A DNA stretch of 64,000 nt from Sphingobacteriaceae bacterium. GTDB taxonomy: Bacteria; Bacteroidota; Bacteroidia; Sphingobacteriales; Sphingobacteriaceae. This document shows, in pieces, positions 19,741 through 30,086 of the stretch. The translations under genes and the position numbers were made by a program. The notes beneath the pieces were generated by a model. It did not search any database. It was not told where the DNA came from and saw only the letters and a list, made by a program, of their open reading frames with translations. The stretch spans positions 57,698 to 121,697 of the forward strand of contig JAHEGO010000069.1 in the NCBI GenBank assembly GCA_024645045.1, written 5' to 3'. Position 1 is the first letter of the stretch. The number at the start of each line of letters is the position of its first letter.

Positions 19741-20838
19741 TTAGTTTAACATTGCCACAAAGTCATCGAATAAATACCTTGAATCATGTGGTCCAGGAGA
19801 AGACTCTGGATGGTATTGAACAGAGAATGCTTTTTTGCCTTTCACTCTAATTCCTTCTATGCTTTGGTCGTTTAAATTAATATGGGTGATTTCTACTAAT
19901 TTAGATTGGTGAACATCTTCAGGGATAACTCCAAAACCATGGTTTTGAGATGTTACTTCACAATGGTTGATGATCACATTTTTAACAGGATGATTTAATC
20001 CACGATGGCCATTAAACATTTTGTGTGTACGAATGCCATTTGCTTGCGCTAATAATTGATGGCCTAAGCAAATTCCAAAAAGTGGTTGTTCTGCTGCTAA
20101 TATATTTTTTACCGTTTCTATTGCATAAGGCATTGCTGCTGGGTCTCCAGGGCCATTAGAAATGAAATAGCCATCAGGATTCCAAGCTTTCATTTCTTCA
20201 AAAGAAGTTTTTGCAGGGAATACTTTTACTAATACATCACGTTCGTTAAAGCATCTTAAAATATTTTTCTTAACACCTAAGTCTAAAACGGCAACTTTCT
20301 TTTTTGCATTTTCGTCGCCTAACAAATAGGCAGTTTTTGTACTCACTAATGAAGAAAGTTCTAAGCCATCCATTGAAGGTGTTGCCGCTAATTTTTCTTT
20401 CAATTCTTCTATAGTAAAGTTCTCAGAAGAAATAATAGCATTCATTGCACCTTTTGCTCTAATATGGCGAACCAATTGTCGAGTATCTACATCAGAAATA
20501 CCAACAATATGGTCTTCAGAAAAATAATCTTGAATTGACTTTTCTGCCATTTTTCTAGAAAAACCTACATTGAAATTTTTGCAAACCAAACCAGCAATTT
20601 TAATAGACTCTGATTCTACATCTGCTTCAGCTATACCATAATTTCCAATATGGGCATTTGTCGTAACCATAATTTGACCAAAATAAGAAGGGTCGGTGAA
20701 AATCTCTTGGTAGCCAGTCATGCCGGTGTTGAAACATATTTCGCCAGTTGTGGTCCCAATTTTGCCTGCGGCCTTGCCTTTAAATACGCTACCGTCTGCT
20801 AAAAGCAATACTGCCGGTATGCTGCTAATTTCTGCCAT
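19741..20838 (-). CDS. carA: Carbamoyl-phosphate synthase small subunit
   Basis: GITGYQE-like MTGYQEIFTDPSYFGQI; GATase FGICLGHQLLA; YHPESSPGP. Start set at MAEISSIP; the track start 20940 runs through a terminator hairpin. Confidence 0.95.
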   Translation of the reverse strand: MAEISSIPAVLLLADGSVFKGKAAGKIGTTTGEICFNTGMTGYQEIFTDPSYFGQIMVTTNAHIGNYGIAEADVESESIKIAGLVCKNFNVGFSRKMAEKSIQDYFSEDHIVGISDVDTRQLVRHIRAKGAMNAIISSENFTIEELKEKLAATPSMDGLELSSLVSTKTAYLLGDENAKKKVAVLDLGVKKNILRCFNERDVLVKVFPAKTSFEEMKAWNPDGYFISNGPGDPAAMPYAIETVKNILAAEQPLFGICLGHQLLAQANGIRTHKMFNGHRGLNHPVKNVIINHCEVTSQNHGFGVIPEDVHQSKLVEITHINLNDQSIEGIRVKGKKAFSVQYHPESSPGPHDSRYLFDDFVAMLN

Positions 20839-20860
20839 ATTATTTTTTGTTTTTGGGTAT

Positions 20861-20889
20861 AAAAAAGGCCTTGTAGTATCTACAAAGCC
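20861..20889 (-). terminator. Intrinsic terminator-like hairpin in carA leader
   Basis: Minus strand GGCTTTGTAG-ATA-CTACAAGGCC followed by T6; 22 nt before carA ATG. Confidence 0.85.
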
Positions 20890-20913
20890 GCTGTTCCAGA
20901 AATGATTAATTTG

Positions 20914-20927
20914 GATCGTTTCCGATC
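20914..20927 (-). promoter_or_regulatory. GNRA-capped hairpin in carA leader
   Basis: Minus strand GATCG-GAAA-CGATC. Confidence 0.6.
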
Positions 20928-20968
20928 GAACAAAAATCAATGCATTTTTGGAGTGTTTTCATCGAATG

Positions 20969-20976
20969 CAAAGGTA
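20969..20976 (-). promoter_or_regulatory. -7 promoter element for carA
   Basis: Minus strand TACCTTTG matches TAnnTTTG and would give a leader of about 120 nt. Confidence 0.55.
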
Positions 20977-21067
20977 ATAATTTTCAACTATTCTTCCGCT
21001 TTTTTTGAAAGATCAATTTAAAAATCGGACTTTTACTTTGTTGGCAGAAAAAACCCAAAATTGGACG

Positions 21068-21075
21068 TAAATTTG
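21068..21075 (+). promoter_or_regulatory. -7 promoter element for panB
   Basis: TAAATTTG matches TAnnTTTG. Confidence 0.5.
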
Positions 21076-21112
21076 CCATTAGAAATTTTTAATATAACAA
21101 AAGCGAAAAAAC

Positions 21113-21928
21113 ATGTCTGTTCATAAAGAAACCAAAAGAATAACCACGCATACGCTTCATGAAATGAAGTCTAAAAAAGAACAAATCGCGATGTTAACTG
21201 CATACGATTATTCTACTGCTTTAATTTTGGATGAGGCAGGAATAGATGTATTGTTAGTAGGCGATTCCGCATCCAATGTGATGGCAGGGCATGAAACAAC
21301 ATTACCTATTACGCTTGATCAAATGATATACCATGCTTCCTCAGTAGTGAGAGCAGTGAAACGTGCTTTAGTTGTAGTTGATTTGCCATTTGGTTCATAT
21401 CAAGGTAATTCAAAAGAAGCCTTGCAATCTTCTATTAGAATTATGAAGGAATCTGGTGCGCATGCAGTAAAGTTAGAAGGTGGCGCAGAAGTCAAAGAAT
21501 CAATTGAAAGGATTATATCTGCAGGTGTTCCGGTTATGGGGCATTTGGGTTTAACGCCGCAATCTATATATAAATTTGGAACATATACTGTTAGGGCAAA
21601 AGAACAAGCTGAAGCAGATAAATTAATTTCAGATGCCAAAGTTTTGCAAGAAGCAGGTTGCTTCGCCTTAGTTTTAGAAAAAATTCCAGCTAGTTTAGCA
21701 AAAAAAGTCGCAGACGAATTAACCATTCCAATTATTGGTATAGGAGCAGGAGCAGGTGTTGACGGTCAAGTTTTGGTAGTGAATGATTTATTAGGTTTAA
21801 CAAAAGGATTTAAACCTCGTTTTTTAAGACAATATTTGAATTTATTTGAAGAAATAAACGGCGCTGTAAAATCATATATCAAAGACGTGAAAACGCACGA
21901 ATTCCCGAACGAAAAGGAGCAATATTAA
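21113..21928 (+). CDS. panB: 3-methyl-2-oxobutanoate hydroxymethyltransferase
   Basis: [45 protein letters not shown]. Confidence 0.97.
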   Translation: MSVHKETKRITTHTLHEMKSKKEQIAMLTAYDYSTALILDEAGIDVLLVGDSASNVMAGHETTLPITLDQMIYHASSVVRAVKRALVVVDLPFGSYQGNSKEALQSSIRIMKESGAHAVKLEGGAEVKESIERIISAGVPVMGHLGLTPQSIYKFGTYTVRAKEQAEADKLISDAKVLQEAGCFALVLEKIPASLAKKVADELTIPIIGIGAGAGVDGQVLVVNDLLGLTKGFKPRFLRQYLNLFEEINGAVKSYIKDVKTHEFPNEKEQY

Positions 21929-21932
21929 TTAC

Positions 21933-22613
21933 ATGCGTATTATTTTCGAAGACAATCATTTATTGGTCATCAATAAAGACGCAGGTGTTTTGGTCCAAGG
22001 TGACAAAACGGGAGATACCCCTTTATCGGATTTAGCTAAAGCATACGTTAAAGAAAAATACCAAAAACCTGGTGATGTTTTCATGGGCGTCATTCATCGC
22101 ATTGATCGACCGGTTAGTGGGTTAGTGCTAATGGCTAGAACTAGCAAAGCTTTGGAGCGCATGAATGACCAATTCAAAAACAGACACATCGAAAAAAAAT
22201 ATTTAGCAGTGGTAAGAAATCAGCCACCTGCAACAGCTGGGAATTTGGTGCATTGGTTAATAAAAAACCCTGAAACCAATGTGACCAAAGCATACGATAA
22301 AGAGGTACCCAACAGCATGCGTTCAGAATTAAATTACAGACTTCTTGGAACTCTTGATGGATTTTATTTATTAGAGGTAAATCCAATTACTGGAAGGCCG
22401 CATCAAATTAGGGTGCAATTGGCAAGTATGAATTGCCCTATCGTTGGAGATAATAAATACGGCTATCCTAGAGGCAATAAAGATAAAAGTATTTGCTTGC
22501 ATGCATACAATGTAAAGTTTATGCATCCTGTAAAAAAAGAGGAAATGCAACTTTTCGCGGCACTTCCTCTTGATTCTTTTTGGCAAAAATTCTCAACTTT
22601 GCTCTCTAAATAA
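21933..22613 (+). CDS. RluA-family RNA pseudouridine synthase
   Basis: VIHRIDRPVSGLVLMARTSKA; GRPHQIRVQLA. Confidence 0.92.
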   Translation: MRIIFEDNHLLVINKDAGVLVQGDKTGDTPLSDLAKAYVKEKYQKPGDVFMGVIHRIDRPVSGLVLMARTSKALERMNDQFKNRHIEKKYLAVVRNQPPATAGNLVHWLIKNPETNVTKAYDKEVPNSMRSELNYRLLGTLDGFYLLEVNPITGRPHQIRVQLASMNCPIVGDNKYGYPRGNKDKSICLHAYNVKFMHPVKKEEMQLFAALPLDSFWQKFSTLLSK

Positions 22614-23900
22614 TTATTCTTTTATTATGCGTTCATAAATAATTCCTTCGTTGGAAATAATTTTCAGCATATAAATTCCTGAATTTAAATTTGACAAGTT
22701 CAATTCCATCTGATTGGAATGATTTCCTATTTGAACTAAAACAGTCCTTCCGGTTATGTCTTGTAAATTTATTAATTCTATACTTGATTGTCCGTTTCTT
22801 AATTCGATGTAAGCACTATGCTTGCTTGGGTTTGGATAAATTTTTGCAGCCTTTACAGCAACTGAATAAATGCCTGTTAAAGGACAATTTGCACTGTCAA
22901 TTTCATTGATGTGTGTAAATGGATTATTCCCAGTTAATTTTAAAACATCGTAGTATAAAAATTGACTAACAAATAATATTGTGGTGTCCATCCATTGTTT
23001 TTGAGCAGGTAATGATCCGTAGAAAGGCACATGGTCTTGTCCGCAATAAGTATAGAAACGGTTAACCATATTTTTGTTATTCAAAGACTTTCTGATACTA
23101 CTGCTGCCACTCACATTTAATAAAGGTATAGTGTTGAATAATTTAATTACTGCTGTGCCATAAGGGACCGTATTGTCTGCTGTACCATGCATGTTTAATA
23201 CAGGTATGTTGTGGTCTTTTGTTTGGATCCATGATGTATCACCAATGGCGCCACATAGATTAATAACAGCATTTACTTCATCACTATTTGATAAAAGATT
23301 AGTTGTTCCTTTGAAGCCGCCTAATCCTTGTCCACCGGGAACATATGCGCTGGTATCAACACCCGCAACAAGTTCTTGAGGCTCATCTAAAAATGCAACA
23401 TGCAATGCGGTAAATCCACCAGCCGAAGAACCGCCATAAATTATCATGTTGGTGTCAATTAGGTATTGTGCAGCATTTGCTCGTACATGTCTAACCGCTG
23501 CACGTCCATCTTGCATGGCACGCCATACGGCTCTTTTAGCATTTGTTGCATCAAATGTTTCGTAACCTAAACGGTAATTTTGCGAAACAGTTACATAGCC
23601 TCTTTTTGCAAAAGCCCTGCAAAGTGCTACAACATCTGCAGTTTCTTTAGAACCTGAAAGAAAAGATCCACCGTGCGTAAAAAACACAACTGGTCTTTTA
23701 GTTAGTGAATCATTTTTGGGTAAATAAATATCATATAATTGATCTTCGGGTGTAGAAGAATTTGCTGTTACATTTGATCCATATTTTACATTTAAAATAG
23801 AATCGTATGAAAAGCTTGGGCTTAAATATCTTTGCGCTTTTGCTGTTGAAAATATTCCAAAAGTAAAAAGCAAAATGGAGAGGTAAAGTGTTTTTTTCAT
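22614..23900 (-). CDS. Secreted alpha/beta hydrolase (carboxylesterase-like) with T9SS C-terminal domain
   Basis: VVFFTHGGSFLSGS; IYGGSSAGGFTALHVA; C-terminal AAKIYPNPSKHSAYIEL. Confidence 0.85.
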   Translation of the reverse strand: MKKTLYLSILLFTFGIFSTAKAQRYLSPSFSYDSILNVKYGSNVTANSSTPEDQLYDIYLPKNDSLTKRPVVFFTHGGSFLSGSKETADVVALCRAFAKRGYVTVSQNYRLGYETFDATNAKRAVWRAMQDGRAAVRHVRANAAQYLIDTNMIIYGGSSAGGFTALHVAFLDEPQELVAGVDTSAYVPGGQGLGGFKGTTNLLSNSDEVNAVINLCGAIGDTSWIQTKDHNIPVLNMHGTADNTVPYGTAVIKLFNTIPLLNVSGSSSIRKSLNNKNMVNRFYTYCGQDHVPFYGSLPAQKQWMDTTILFVSQFLYYDVLKLTGNNPFTHINEIDSANCPLTGIYSVAVKAAKIYPNPSKHSAYIELRNGQSSIELINLQDITGRTVLVQIGNHSNQMELNLSNLNSGIYMLKIISNEGIIYERIIKE

Positions 23901-23951
23901 TTCTAGGAGTTTGATTATTTGATGAATATAAATAAAAAAAAAGAATGTAAT

Positions 23952-23985
23952 AAAAAAGGCCCAAATCTATTAGAATTGGACCTTT
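23952..23985 (-). terminator. Rho-independent terminator-like hairpin after icd
   Basis: Minus strand AAAGGTCCAA...TTGGGCCTTTTTT. Confidence 0.8.
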
Positions 23986-24002
23986 TAAATATTAGTTTGG
24001 AA

Positions 24003-25232
24003 TTACATTCCAATTTTAGTTTTTAAATTCTCATCAATTGCCGTTAAGAATTCTTCAGTATATAAATAATGTTCTCCATGGTTTACTTTATTTCCATGAA
24101 TACAAACCGCTAAGTCTTTGGTCATTTTACCAGACTCTACCGTTTCAATACATACTTTTTCTAAAGTTTCGCAGAAATTAATTAAGGCTTGGTTGTTGTC
24201 TAATTTTCCTCTGAATGCTAAACCTCTAGTCCATGCAAAAATAGATGCAATTGGATTTGTAGAAGTAGGTTTACCATTTTGATGATCTCTGAAGTGACGA
24301 GTAACAGTACCATGTGCTGCTTCCGCTTCCATAGTTCCACCATCCGGTGTAATTAAAACAGACGTCATTAAACCTAACGAACCAAAACCTTGTGCTACGG
24401 TATCAGATTGAACGTCACCGTCGTAATTTTTACAAGCCCAAACAAAATTTCCATTCCATTTTAAAGCACTTGCAACCATGTCATCGATGAGTCTGTGTTC
24501 ATATGTAATTCCCACAGCATCCATTTTAGTTTTAAATTCTTTTTGATAAATCTCTTCAAAAATATCTTTAAATCTACCATCGTATTTTTTCAAAATGGTA
24601 TTTTTAGTCGATAAATATAAAGGCCATTTTTTGTTTATCGCTTGGTTGAAACATGCTCTAGCAAAGCCTTCTATAGATTCGTCTGTATTGTACATTGATA
24701 AAGCAACACCATCACCTTTAAATTGGTATACTTCATGTTCAATTACCGTTCCATCTTCACCTTCAAATTTAATTGTTAATTTACCTTTTCCTTTTGTTAC
24801 GAAATCGGTTGCGCGGTATTGGTCTCCGAATGCATGGCGTCCAATACAAATTGGTGCAGTCCAGTTTGGAACTAAGCGAGGAATATTGTTCATCACAATT
24901 GGCTCACGAAACACAGTTCCGTCTAAAATATTTCTGATGGTGCCGTTTGGCGATTTCCACATTTGTTTTAAAGAGAATTCTTTTACTCTTGCTTCGTCAG
25001 GAGTAATGGTTGCGCATTTGATACCAACGTTATATTTTTTGATGGCTTCTGCTGCATCAACGGTAACTTGGTCGTTTGTTGCATCTCTGTGCTCCATACC
25101 CAAGTCAAAATATTTGATATCTAATTCTAGATATGGATTAATTAATTTATTCTTAATGAAATCCCAGATGATTCTAGTCATTTCATCGCCGTCTAATTCT
25201 ACGACCGGGTTTGCAACTTTTATCTTTGACAT
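24003..25232 (-). CDS. icd: NADP-dependent isocitrate dehydrogenase (eukaryote-like type)
   Basis: [57 protein letters not shown]. Confidence 0.95.
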   Translation of the reverse strand: MSKIKVANPVVELDGDEMTRIIWDFIKNKLINPYLELDIKYFDLGMEHRDATNDQVTVDAAEAIKKYNVGIKCATITPDEARVKEFSLKQMWKSPNGTIRNILDGTVFREPIVMNNIPRLVPNWTAPICIGRHAFGDQYRATDFVTKGKGKLTIKFEGEDGTVIEHEVYQFKGDGVALSMYNTDESIEGFARACFNQAINKKWPLYLSTKNTILKKYDGRFKDIFEEIYQKEFKTKMDAVGITYEHRLIDDMVASALKWNGNFVWACKNYDGDVQSDTVAQGFGSLGLMTSVLITPDGGTMEAEAAHGTVTRHFRDHQNGKPTSTNPIASIFAWTRGLAFRGKLDNNQALINFCETLEKVCIETVESGKMTKDLAVCIHGNKVNHGEHYLYTEEFLTAIDENLKTKIGM

Positions 25233-25251
25233 AACTATATAATTTTGAGTG

Positions 25252-25259
25252 CAAATTTA
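25252..25259 (-). promoter_or_regulatory. -7 promoter element for icd
   Basis: Minus strand TAAATTTG. Confidence 0.5.
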
Positions 25260-25321
25260 CATTTTTCTATAAGAGCAAACAAGAAAAATGAAGATCAAAA
25301 TGCTTGAAAAAGAAGCTTTTG

Positions 25322-27129
25322 TTAATATTCAGAATCTAAACCTAATTTATCCTTAAGGCTAAGCAAAATTGGTTTCTTTTCGGCCATTGCTTTAAACTTT
25401 TCAGAAGTTGTATAAGGTTTATTGGCGCTTAAGTCTTGGTTTATGGTTATTTTGAAATCAATGAGATGGTTATTTAGCGAGGCGCGTAAGTGTTGATTAA
25501 TAGCACCTTTTTCTGTTAAAAATAAATCTGATTGAATTTTATTGCTGACACTAATTTCATATTGAAAATCACCGATAGGCTTAGGGTCTAGGTGCTCCAA
25601 TAATGAATTTAATGAAATGAGGTTTCTGTCTTTAAGTTTTTGAATAGATTCGTTCCAATAGATTTTAAAGTCTGATTCCTGATACGCATCTTTTGGTAAT
25701 TCTTTTTCTTCTTCTTTAACAACCACAGGCTGCACATAACTACCCGATCTTACTTCTTCCATGGTTGGCAACTTGAATCCCGACCTGCCAATAATGGACG
25801 GTTTAATTGTACTGGTATTTTGAATAGCAATAGGATTATTTTCAACAGCAACAGGAATAATTACTTTAGCTTCAGGTTGAGGGTCTTCTAATATTGGCGC
25901 TTTAGGCTGTGTTTGTTGAGTTTCAGCAGGCGCATTAACAATAAGAGTTTGTTTTTCGCTTGGTGCTGGTGCAGCTTCGTTAGTTATTTTTTTTTTACCT
26001 CCGACGTTGCTGAAGGAAGTTGACTTAAATTAATTGCTGCATTGATATGACACATTTTCATTAAAGCAAGCTCGACGTGAAGTCTTTGGTTTTTACTTTG
26101 CTTATAATGTATGTCGCATTGATTGGCAATATTTAGTGCCGTTAATAAAAGTGATGCACTAATATCTGCTGCTTGTTTTAAATATTTTTGTTTAATAGAC
26201 TCGGTTACTTTCAATAAAACAATTGTTTGCGGATCTTTGCAAACCAAAAGGTTTCTGAAGTGCTCGCTTAATCCTATGATGAAATTATTTCCATCAAACC
26301 CGTTGTCTAAAATTTCATCAAAAGTTAATAGAATGCTGCGCATGTCTTCTGATGCAATGGCATCGGTAATTTTAAAATAATAATCGTAATCGAGGATGTT
26401 TAAATTATCGATGACTGATTTATAGGTTAAATTATTTCCAGCAAATGAAACCAATTGGTCAAACATAGAAAGTGCGTCGCGTAAAGCGCCATCTGCTTTC
26501 TGTGCAATGATGTGAAGGGCTTCTGGCTCGGTAGCAATTTGTTCACTTTTTGCAATAAAATACAAGTGTGTTGCAATGTCTTCTACTTGAATTCTGTTAA
26601 AGTCGAATATTTGACAACGAGATAAAATAGTTGGAATAATTTTATGTTTTTCCGTAGTTGCTAAAATAAAAATAGCATATGGAGGAGGTTCTTCCAATGT
26701 TTTTAAAAATGCATTGAATGCACTGGTAGAAAGCATGTGTACCTCGTCAATGATATAAATTTTATATCTACCTGAAGGTGGTGCAAACCTAACCTGCTCT
26801 ACTAAACTTCTAATATCGTCTACCGAATTGTTAGAAGCAGCATCGAGTTCATGTACGTTTAATGAATTTCCGTTTTTAAATGAAATGCAAGACTCGCATT
26901 GATCACAAGCCTCCATTGCTGGAGTTGGATTTAGGCAATTGATAGTTTTTGCTAAAATTCTAGCGCAGGTTGTTTTTCCAACACCTCTTGGTCCGCAAAA
27001 TAAAAATGCTTGGGCAAGGTGATTGTTTTTGATGGCATTTTTTAATGTATTGGTAATATGCGCTTGTCCAACAACCGTGTCAAAGGTTGCAGGCCTGTAT
27101 TTTCTAGCCGATACAATAAAATTATCCAT
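25322..27129 (-). CDS. dnaX: DNA polymerase III subunit tau/gamma; zero-frame product 25984-27129 (381 aa), tau-like extension in -1 frame to 25322
   Basis: N-terminus KYRPATFDTVVGQAHITNTLKNAI, CGPRGVGKTTCARILAKTINC, zinc motif CDQCESC, DEVHMLS. Zero frame ends GTA AAA AAA AAA TAA; the -1 frame is open from that site through 25322..25771. Confidence 0.9.
25984..25996 (-). promoter_or_regulatory. dnaX: A10 slippery homopolymer abutting stop codon inside dnaX (recoding site candidate)
   Basis: Minus strand GGAGGT-AAAAAAAAAA-TAA; downstream ORF lies in the -1 frame without intervening stops. Confidence 0.75.
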
Positions 27130-27298
27130 TGGCGCTAAATTAGTTATTTTTTCTGATTTTGAAATGCTGATTTGGCCTCTCGTAATGAATCTTTCATAGA
27201 AATAAGTATTTACTTGAAGACTAGTCTATTAAAATCTTTCTATCAAAAAATAAAAATCAGAGCGCTAATTCGTATTATTGCAAAAATCTTAAACAACC

Positions 27299-28108
27299 AT
27301 GGCATTCGAATTCCATAGCGATTGGGTTACTTATTTTAATCAACAATACGAAAACTCTAAAAATTTCGTATTGCCTTTTATTGCTAAAAGCAAAGCTTTG
27401 TCAACACATTCGAAAGTGATGGAAATTGGTTGTGGCGAGGGTGGAGTTTTAAAAGCTTTTACCGATTTAGGTTGTCAAGTGGTTGGCGTAGATTTAAGCC
27501 CTGAAAGGGTGAAAATGGCAGAAGCATTTATGCAAAGTGAAATCAATGCTGGCCTAGCTAAATTTATTGCTAAAAATATTTACGATGTTGATTTTCAACA
27601 AGATTTTGCAGGATATTTTGATGTCATCATCTTAAAAGACTCCATTGAACATATTCCGGAGCAAGAAAAAATCATTGCACAATTACATCAATATATTGCT
27701 AAAGATGGTGTGATCTTTTTTGGATTCCCACCTTGGTATATGCCATTTGGCGGCCATCAACAAATTGCAAAACACAAATTATTGAGCAAACTGCCATATT
27801 ATCATTTACTGCCAGCTTTTCTATATAAACCATTGTTAAAAGTATTTGGAGAGCCAGAACCTGTAGTAAAAGAATTATTAGAAATTAAGGACACAGGTAT
27901 TTCTATTGAGCGATTTGAACGAATTTGTAAAAAAACAGGATTCGAAATCGTAGCTAAAGACCATTACCTGATTAACCCTATTTATCGATATAAATTCAAT
28001 TTATCGCCTAAAAAGCAGTATAAATTGATACAAAATCTGCCTTTTTTACGCAATTTCTTAACTACCTGCGTTTATTATTTGGTTAGTCCAGTTCAAAAGT
28101 CTGTTTAA
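27299..28108 (+). CDS. Class I SAM-dependent methyltransferase
   Basis: VMEIGCGEGGVLKAFTDLGCQVVGVDLSPERV. Confidence 0.9.
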   Translation: MAFEFHSDWVTYFNQQYENSKNFVLPFIAKSKALSTHSKVMEIGCGEGGVLKAFTDLGCQVVGVDLSPERVKMAEAFMQSEINAGLAKFIAKNIYDVDFQQDFAGYFDVIILKDSIEHIPEQEKIIAQLHQYIAKDGVIFFGFPPWYMPFGGHQQIAKHKLLSKLPYYHLLPAFLYKPLLKVFGEPEPVVKELLEIKDTGISIERFERICKKTGFEIVAKDHYLINPIYRYKFNLSPKKQYKLIQNLPFLRNFLTTCVYYLVSPVQKSV

Positions 28109-28167
28109 TTAAGCCTAAATATTCTGATTTTAAGCTAAATAATTTTGCATTTTGACTTTGTAAAAGC

Positions 28168-28175
28168 TATATTTG
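28168..28175 (+). promoter_or_regulatory. -7 promoter element of rpsF operon
   Basis: TATATTTG, with TTTTG about 20 nt upstream (28143-28147). Confidence 0.6.
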
Positions 28176-28230
28176 CAACCCGCAAAAAGCGGAAAAACTA
28201 AACAATTTAAACAAAAAGCAAAGTAACACA

Positions 28231-28599
28231 ATGAGAAATTACGAAACGTTAATCGTTGTGACCCCGTTGTTGTCTGAAGAGCAATTGAAAGAGGTGCATG
28301 CCAAATTCAATAAAATCTTAACAGATAACGGTGCCGAAATTGTCCATGAAGACAATTGGGGTCTGAAAAAACTAGCTTATCCGATTCAAAAGAAGACAAC
28401 TGGCTTCTACAAAGTAACGGAATTCAAAGCTACAGGTGAATTAATCAACAAATTGGAAATTGAGTACAAGAGAGATGAGCGCATTATGCGTTTCTTGACT
28501 GTAGCACTTGACAAACACGCAGCGTCATACAACGACCGTAAGCGTAATGGTCAATTGGCTCCATTACCAAAAAGAGTTAAAGCAGAGGAGGCAAAATAA
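28231..28599 (+). CDS. rpsF: 30S ribosomal protein S6
   Basis: [18 protein letters not shown]; operon context with S18 and L9. Confidence 0.96.
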   Translation: MRNYETLIVVTPLLSEEQLKEVHAKFNKILTDNGAEIVHEDNWGLKKLAYPIQKKTTGFYKVTEFKATGELINKLEIEYKRDERIMRFLTVALDKHAASYNDRKRNGQLAPLPKRVKAEEAK

Positions 28600-28862
28600 T
28601 GGCTAGAGATAAAATAACATACGTTACCGCTGCCAAAGTAGAGGATAACCGCAAAAAATACTGCCGTTTTAAGAAAAACGGAATCAAGTATATCGATTAC
28701 AAGGATGCAAACTTCTTGTTGAAGTTCATCAATGATCAAGGTAAAATTTTACCTCGTCGTTTAACAGGTACATCTTTAAAATACCAACGTAAAGTTGCTC
28801 AAGCTGTAAAGCGTGCACGTCACATTGGAATTTTACCATATGTAGCAGATTCATTAAAATAA
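28599..28862 (+). CDS. rpsR: 30S ribosomal protein S18
   Basis: [17 protein letters not shown]...[32 protein letters not shown]. Confidence 0.97.
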   Translation: MARDKITYVTAAKVEDNRKKYCRFKKNGIKYIDYKDANFLLKFINDQGKILPRRLTGTSLKYQRKVAQAVKRARHIGILPYVADSLK

Positions 28863-28875
28863 GGAGGAAGACGAC

Positions 28876-29319
28876 ATGGAAGTAATTTTAAAGCAAGATG
28901 TTAAGAGCCTTGGATACAAGGACGATATCGTTAAAGTAAAAAATGGTTATGGTCGTAACTTCTTAATCCCTCAAGGATTTGCAGTTATCGCTAATGAGCC
29001 AAACCGTAAAATGCATGCGGAATATTTAAAACAAACGCAATTCAAACAAGATAGAATTAAAAATCTTGCTACTGATATGGCGGAAGGATTAAAGGCAATT
29101 ACTGTGAAAATCGGTGCAAAAGCTGGAGAGTCTGGTAAAATATTCGGTGCAGTTAATACTATTCAATTCGCTGAAGAGTTGAAGAAATTAGGATTCGAAG
29201 TGGATCGCAAGCGTATTACATTTGAAACAGATGTAAAATTCATTGGTTCATACATCGCAAACTTAAACCTTCACAAAGAGGTGAAAATTCAAGTACCTTT
29301 TGAAGTAGTTGCAGAATAA
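28876..29319 (+). CDS. rplI: 50S ribosomal protein L9
   Basis: MEVILKQDVKSLGYKDDIVKVKNGYGRNFLIPQGFA. Confidence 0.97.
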   Translation: MEVILKQDVKSLGYKDDIVKVKNGYGRNFLIPQGFAVIANEPNRKMHAEYLKQTQFKQDRIKNLATDMAEGLKAITVKIGAKAGESGKIFGAVNTIQFAEELKKLGFEVDRKRITFETDVKFIGSYIANLNLHKEVKIQVPFEVVAE

Positions 29320-29338
29320 TAATTTTTTAAAAATCGAA

Positions 29339-29367
29339 AAGCCCCAAGATTTCTTGGGGCTTTTTTT
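29339..29367 (+). terminator. Rho-independent terminator after rplI
   Basis: AAGCCCCAAGA-TTT-CTTGGGGCTTTTTTT. Confidence 0.92.
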
Positions 29368-29392
29368 ATGGTAAAAATTTCAAATAAAATTA

Positions 29393-30079
29393 TTAGCGAA
29401 GGTATTCTGGTTTGCCAACGTATCTCATCGCTCTTAGAATTCTATATTCTCTTCGTTGAATGTATGCGTTAGGGTTTGCTGGCGACCATTTAATTGGGTT
29501 AGGCAATACCGCAGCAATAAGTGCTGATTCTCTTTTACTTAAAGACTTTGCTGGTTTGTGAAAATATTGTTGTGCTGCTGCTTCGGCGCCGTAAATTCCA
29601 TTACCCATTTCAATTTCATTGAGGTAAATTTCCATGATTCTTTTTTTCGACCAGGTAATTTCTATTAATATGGTAAAGTATGCTTCAAGTCCTTTTCTAA
29701 TATAGGAACGACCAGGCCACAAGAAAACATTTTTAGCAACTTGTTGTGAAATAGTAGAGCCACCTTTTACTTTTTTACTTTTCTGATTGTGTTGATAGGC
29801 TTTCTGTAAAGCCTCCAAATCAAAACCCCAATGTTCGTTGAAATGTTGGTCCTCGGATGCAATTACCGCGCGAACTAAATAAGGTGAAATGTGCTCAATG
29901 TCCACCCAATCTTTTTTAAGTTTAAAAGATTCCCCATCTATTTTTTGTTCTACCAACCTTTGTAACATAAGGTAAGTAAAAGGTGGTGGAACAAATCGAT
30001 AAATAAGCGTAAGCACAAAGCTGCTGATTAAAAAATACAGCATCAATTTCTTTAAAAAGCGATATACTTTTTTAACCAT
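29393..30079 (-). CDS. mtgA: Monofunctional peptidoglycan glycosyltransferase
   Basis: AVIASEDQHFNEHWGFD; KGGSTISQQVAKNVFLWPGRS. Confidence 0.95.
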   Translation of the reverse strand: MVKKVYRFLKKLMLYFLISSFVLTLIYRFVPPPFTYLMLQRLVEQKIDGESFKLKKDWVDIEHISPYLVRAVIASEDQHFNEHWGFDLEALQKAYQHNQKSKKVKGGSTISQQVAKNVFLWPGRSYIRKGLEAYFTILIEITWSKKRIMEIYLNEIEMGNGIYGAEAAAQQYFHKPAKSLSKRESALIAAVLPNPIKWSPANPNAYIQRREYRILRAMRYVGKPEYLR

Positions 30080-30086
30080 GCTAAGC

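Noticed and set aside
24595-25242. 215-aa plus-strand ORF antisense to icd
   Set aside because: Complementary to a highly conserved icd coding sequence; no recognisable domains; explained by codon bias on the opposite strand.
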